Part shown: positions 63,312 to 64,000 of the stretch, in pieces
How positions within the stretch are numbered: the first letter of the stretch is position 1
Layout of the letters: every line of letters begins with the position of its first letter
Notes under the pieces: generated by a model
Databases searched by the model: none
The model's input: the letters and a program-made list of their open reading frames with translations, nothing else
Told to the model about the DNA's origin: nothing
Translations under genes and position numbers: made by a program
Assembly: GCF_009760925.1 (NCBI RefSeq)
Contig: NZ_VRLV01000012.1
Span: forward strand, 186,001 to 250,000
Source: Nonomuraea typhae
GTDB lineage: Bacteria > Actinomycetota > Actinomycetes > Streptosporangiales > Streptosporangiaceae
Direction: 5' to 3'
Length of the DNA stretch: 64,000 nucleotides

Positions 63312-63602
63312 GTGTCACGGCTCGGATGGGGGGCGGGTGATCTCCCGGACTAGCTGGAGGCTAGAACGGCCCGGGAGACAGATCCAATCTTTCGCCAGAA
63401 GAGATCTGCTTCAGAGCTATCACCAAACGGTTGTTCCGTCCAGAGCAGGCACCTGTCATCGGATCTTTAGCGCCGTTGGGTTAGGAAGGCTTACTAAAGA
63501 ATGGACCGCTCCAAGATCGCTCATCTGTTGACGGATGTGACTCTTTGTGGGAACACGGGGAAAAGCTCCAACCTTTCGCCGCCGCTATTCGCAAGGAGCA
63601 CC
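63312..63602. other. divergent promoter region of the CBM35 genes
   Basis: It holds CTCCCGG and CCGGGAG arms with CTAG-rich centre at 63342-63378 and AT-rich stretches beyond, with an AAGGAG ribosome site before 63603. No gene is apparent. Confidence 0.4.
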
Positions 63603-64000
63603 ATGAACTTATCCAGGGTCGTGCTCGTGGCCGGGATGCTCATAGCCTTGACCCCTGCCACGGCCCAGGCCGCCACCGCCGCCGCACCTGTCCGATACGA
63701 GGCCGAGAGCGCCACGATCGTCCAGGGCGCCGTCGAGTCCAACCACGCCGGCTACTCCGGCACCGGCTTCGTCAACGGGGAGAACGTCGCCGGGCCGTAC
63801 GTCGAATGGAGCGTCAACGCGGCCGCCGCCGGCACCGCCACGCTGACCTTCGGCTACGCCAACGGCACCACCTCCAACCGGCCCAGCGACATCAGCGTCA
63901 ACGGCACGCTCGTCGCCGACGACCGGCAGTTCGCCCCGACGGGCGCCTGGTCCACCTGGCAGACCGTCACGCTGACCACGCCGCTCCAGGCGGGCGCCAA
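63603..64000 (+). CDS. secreted CBM35 protein, 5' part only
   Basis: ATG at 63603 follows AAGGAG. A signal peptide (VVLVAGMLIALTPATAQAA) precedes a CBM35 (YEAESATIVQGAVESNHAGY, SGTGFVNGENVAG, LTFGYANGTTSNRP) closely similar to the module of the divergent gene. The frame remains open at the window end; the catalytic part is outside. Codon 3 is a TTA leucine. A pectin- or rhamnogalacturonan-active enzyme is likely but unseen. Confidence 0.75.
   Translation, partial: MNLSRVVLVAGMLIALTPATAQAATAAAPVRYEAESATIVQGAVESNHAGYSGTGFVNGENVAGPYVEWSVNAAAAGTATLTFGYANGTTSNRPSDISVNGTLVADDRQFAPTGAWSTWQTVTLTTPLQAGA

Overview
The window is high-GC DNA with GTG/TTG starts, ATGA/GTGA start-stop overlaps, lipoprotein signal peptides and families typical of filamentous actinomycetes (XRE/MmyB, PucR, Lrp and SDR proteins, DUF5919-type regulators, SBP_bac_5 and SBP_bac_1 transporters). 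The mix suggests a Streptosporangiaceae-type genome (Nonomuraea-like). This is inference from gene content; there is no rRNA or other marker.

1-13.4 kb, accessory and partly decayed. Tiny secreted peptide genes (602-2122, 13037-13174), a broken ISAs1-type transposase (2243-3350), a HEAT-repeat protein, a multi-TM protein and a GntR relic precede a possible peptide-modification locus (6168-10440). That locus has a PCMT-like methyltransferase, a radical SAM enzyme with a seven-fold Cys-x-Pro tail, a leader of consecutive stem-loops, two small genes, and a divergent XRE/DUF5919 regulator with a NUDIX hydrolase. A run of small coupled genes (10636-11660) and an intact IS982-type element (12032-13040) follow. 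Six apparent frame breaks, five of them at G/C runs, lie between 1.2 and 11.6 kb; I see none in the rest of the window. A 63-bp promoter-like element with a palindrome is duplicated at 1630 and 13258, each copy in front of a leftward secreted-peptide gene.

13.4-21.3 kb: MmyB-type regulator divergent from an atypical SDR, secreted SRPBCC protein, a four-cysteine secreted peptide homologous to the one at 1826, a coupled three-gene operon (unknown, acetyltransferase-like, nitroreductase-like), a methyltransferase, and an isolated, divergent EF-Tu gene.

21.4-37.4 kb, uptake and peptide processing. An S9 peptidase, three penicillin-binding-fold serine hydrolases and a PucR regulator are tightly packed, then a peptide ABC transporter in which one permease and one ATPase are fused. 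A convergent sugar-type ABC operon is divergent from a YheO/DauR-like regulator.

38-52.6 kb: a possible relic of a type I-E CRISPR array (three repeat-like blocks at exact 61-bp spacing, no cas genes), PQQ-propeller lipoprotein, an OSBS/N-acylamino acid racemase coupled to a GNAT enzyme, Na+/H+ antiporter, MDMPI-fold protein, and a complete second peptide ABC operon with a degenerate M24 protein and a divergent Lrp regulator.

52.6-64 kb: GT1 glycosyltransferase with a 9-bp minisatellite, K+ channel, XRE protein, secreted M23 peptidase with P-domain, membrane protein with a sigma-factor-like N-terminus, a Thg1-like nucleotidyltransferase coupled to an APH-type kinase, DUF4239 protein plus proline-rich membrane protein, and two divergent secreted CBM35 carbohydrate-active proteins (one GH105). 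The second runs off the window.
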